From Acidobacteriota bacterium (GTDB lineage Bacteria; Acidobacteriota; Blastocatellia; UBA7656): a DNA stretch of 64,000 nucleotides. The notes beneath the pieces are model-generated. The model worked only from the letters and a program-made list of their open reading frames with translations, searched no databases and had not been told where the DNA came from. Location of the stretch: NCBI GenBank assembly GCA_016201275.1, contig JACQDB010000082.1, positions 62,001 through 126,000 on the forward strand, given 5' to 3'. A program made the translations under genes and the position numbers. Positions 62,390 to 64,000 of this stretch are shown in pieces (the stretch's first letter is position 1; each line of letters begins with the position of its first letter).

Positions 62390-63259
62390 ATGACAAAAAC
62401 CAAGAACTTCAAGCTTCTCGGCGCGCTCTTTTTTTTCGCTCTGGCGCTCTTTTTCTTGACCAGCAGCAAAACCCTCTATCGAGTTCAAGCCTTTTCCAGC
62501 GGCCCGCCCGGCGGCAACACCGGCGCGCCCGGTGATTTAACCTGCGCGGTTTCCGGTTGTCACGGGGGCACTCCTAACAGTGGCCCCGGTCAGTTTACCA
62601 TCACCGGTCTGCCCGCTCGCTATGACCCAGGCATGACCTATCAGGTGACGGTTTCGCATTCGACTACTGACACCACTCGGCTGCGCTGGGGGTTTCAATT
62701 GACGGTGTTGAATGCCAGCAATGCCAAAGCCGGAGAGTTGGCCAACAATTCCGGCTTGACTACGATTCTTGATAACGATGGTAGAGACGGCAATCGTCAG
62801 TACATCGAGCATAACCTGTCGGGAACCTTTGCCGGACAGAGTAATGGTGCAAGCTGGACGCTCAACTGGACCGCCCCTGCAGCCAATATCGGGCCTATCA
62901 CTTTTTATGCGGCAGGCAATCAAGCCAACAACAACAATAACAATACCGGCGATCAGATTTATACGACCTCGTTGACCATCAATCCTCCGGCGGCCAGCAG
63001 CGGCACGCCGCGCATTACCAATGCCCGTGTGCAAGGCAAACAATTAATTGTGAGCGGCGAAAATTTCGACATCGGCGCAACGCTGTTTATGAACGGCGCA
63101 AGAGTGAAAAAGACCGGCAACGACGAAACCACACCGGCGACTGTGTTAATTGCCCGCAAGGGCGGCAATTTGATTGCGCCGGGGCAAACCGTGGCCTTGC
63201 AGGTGAAGAACACCGATGGCACCGCTTCGGAAAATTTCTCGTTCACGCGACCGCAATAA
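62390..63259 (+). CDS. Secreted Reeler-like (choice-of-anchor V) protein with IPT-like domain
   Basis: A 289-residue exported protein with a signal peptide (FKLLGALFFFALALFFLTS). Next comes GAPGDLTCAVSGCHGGTPNSG, containing a C-x4-C-H motif, then a beta-sandwich domain (FTITGLPARYDPGMTYQVTV ... RWGFQLTVLNASN ... LNWTAPAANIGPITFYAAG) with a low-complexity Asn stretch. The C-terminal 80 residues form an IPT/TIG-like domain (RITNARVQGKQLIVSGENFD). This layout occurs in secreted proteins of Acidobacteriota and Bacteroidetes (recalled, not searched). The C-x4-C-H could hold haem c. AAAGGA lies upstream of the ATG at 62390. Confidence 0.8.
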   Translation: MTKTKNFKLLGALFFFALALFFLTSSKTLYRVQAFSSGPPGGNTGAPGDLTCAVSGCHGGTPNSGPGQFTITGLPARYDPGMTYQVTVSHSTTDTTRLRWGFQLTVLNASNAKAGELANNSGLTTILDNDGRDGNRQYIEHNLSGTFAGQSNGASWTLNWTAPAANIGPITFYAAGNQANNNNNNTGDQIYTTSLTINPPAASSGTPRITNARVQGKQLIVSGENFDIGATLFMNGARVKKTGNDETTPATVLIARKGGNLIAPGQTVALQVKNTDGTASENFSFTRPQ

Positions 63260-63854
63260 CTTCGTTGGCCGTTTCATGCGTCGCGTCAGAACAAGCGAAG
63301 GTTCAATTTTGGATCGCCAGCATACGGGCGTTTGCCAAACCGCAAATGTCATCAAGCGACCGATGCAAGGCTTGCAAGTCCGCGCCTCTTGCCCTTACGG
63401 ACGCGCCGGTTTTGGCCAACTTTTGCTGCCGGTTTTTCCATTCGCTAGCGGCTTGCTATTCTCTGTGTGAATCTTCCAGGAGCGGCGCGGCGATACTCAA
63501 TCGTCATTCGACAGAAACCCTGAAATCGGCTACTGTAGCCGGTTTCAGGGTTTTTGTTAGGCGCTTCACCCGCTTTGAATGGCCTGCACGCATCATTACT
63601 CTGTCCGACTTTTCCCCGCCAACCGAGGTTTTGTTTGCGCCCGCCTACGAGGTCGGCGTGAAGCGCTTGAACCGGGTGTTTCGATTTGGTCGTGCGCGGG
63701 TTTTTGATTTTGACTTATGCGGAAAAAGGTTTGTTCGCTATAGTAATAATTTACCCTATGGAAGCCGTGCGGCGTTGACCACCAGAGTCCTCTAGGCTGG
63801 GACGCTGCTGGAAGTTTCCTGGCGTAAGCATACCGTTATCGAGGCGAAACGAAA
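63260..63854. other. Non-coding interval with terminator-like stem
   Basis: About 595 bases after the surface protein gene. Only the stem-loop at 63517-63556 stands out. Frames found here look spurious. Confidence 0.4.
63517..63556 (+). terminator. Intrinsic terminator-like stem-loop
   Basis: A 17-bp stem (aaccctgaaatcggcta with tagccggtttcagggtt, one mismatch) with a 3-nt loop, followed by tttttgtt. It lies about 250 nt downstream of the surface protein gene on the plus strand and may end its transcript or protect against read-through into the next gene. Confidence 0.65.
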
Positions 63855-64000
63855 TTGGAAGAGAAGAATCCCGACACCGCCGCCACGCCGTTATCGTCGC
63901 CGCTTGTGGCGCTGGAAGAGACGCACCGAATCCCGCAGACCATCGCTTATTTCGCGGCATTCGTCGCGCTGGGCTTGTCTTCGACTTCCACGGGAGCGAC
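63855..64000 (+). CDS. Probable start of a transporter gene (partial)
   Basis: An open frame begins at TTG 63855 (in-frame stop at 63825) and runs past the end of the window. The first 25 residues are polar (LEEKNPDTAATPLSSPLVA) and are followed by IPQTIAYFAAFVALGLSSTS, a hydrophobic stretch that fits the first TM of a major-facilitator transporter. There is no good ribosome site and no ATG. The identification is tentative and depends on the sequence beyond the edge. Confidence 0.45.
   Translation, partial: MEEKNPDTAATPLSSPLVALEETHRIPQTIAYFAAFVALGLSSTSTGA

Noticed and set aside
1-64000. tRNA, rRNA, CRISPR array, integrase or transposase genes
   Set aside because: I looked for T-loop-type motifs, rRNA-like stretches, regular spacers and DDE or tyrosine recombinase motifs in the translated frames and found none. 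A covariance-model search would be the decisive test for tRNAs and riboswitches.

Overview
The window looks like a chromosomal segment of an Acidobacteriota-like bacterium, possibly of the Blastocatellia type. This is an inference from gene content and style: an archaeal-type prolyl-tRNA synthetase, a B. subtilis/Bacteroidetes-type succinate dehydrogenase, many Tat or Sec secreted proteins, a Bacteroidetes-like serine palmitoyltransferase homologue, and abundant palindromic and heptamer/octamer repeats. I saw no rRNA, tRNA, CRISPR array, prophage or transposase gene.

Layout. 1-7.5 kb: a small membrane protein, a PP2C phosphatase, a DUF421 protein, an NtrB/NtrC-like two-component pair and a lone receiver protein. 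7.5-10.4 kb: a minus-strand operon for an alpha-oxoamine synthase (serine palmitoyltransferase-like), a ketoacyl-ACP synthase and an acyl carrier protein, closed by a terminator; this is a candidate lipid or sphingoid-base module. 10.7-24.3 kb: a serine hydrolase, a SpoU methyltransferase, an orphan ModA, an S9 peptidase, an acyl-CoA dehydrogenase, an FtsX/LolD-type ABC exporter and a glycosyltransferase. 24.4-29.8 kb: an adenylating ligase and an aldehyde dehydrogenase (candidate ATP-dependent carboxylate reductase) on either side of proS, with a divergent ybaK-type deacylase. 30-41.9 kb: an MFS transporter, a UvrD/AddA-like helicase that stops exactly at a palindromic repeat, a PAP2 phosphatase, an SDR epimerase, an AIM24 protein, PriA and a Uma2 nuclease. 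42-50.7 kb: a PLP dehydratase, a glycine-zipper protein, a multi-PAS hybrid kinase and sdhCAB. 51.5-54.1 kb: a PagL-like deacylase, prmC and a TonB-domain protein. 54.3-64 kb: two sugar-isomerase-like TIM barrels, xylose isomerase, an SGNH hydrolase, a small secreted protein, a Rieske oxygenase, a surface protein and the start of a probable transporter.

The most unusual part is 56.7-58.4 kb. A xisH-xisI pair and a hicA-hicB pair sit between two sugar-isomerase genes. Each pair is bounded by a 60-72 bp direct repeat made from the edge of the neighbouring gene, and an intact copy of the presumed ancestral gene junction remains between them. A second theme is palindromic DNA that invades genes: inside prmC, in the modA leader, at the end of addA, and as a MITE-like family that supplies stop codons.
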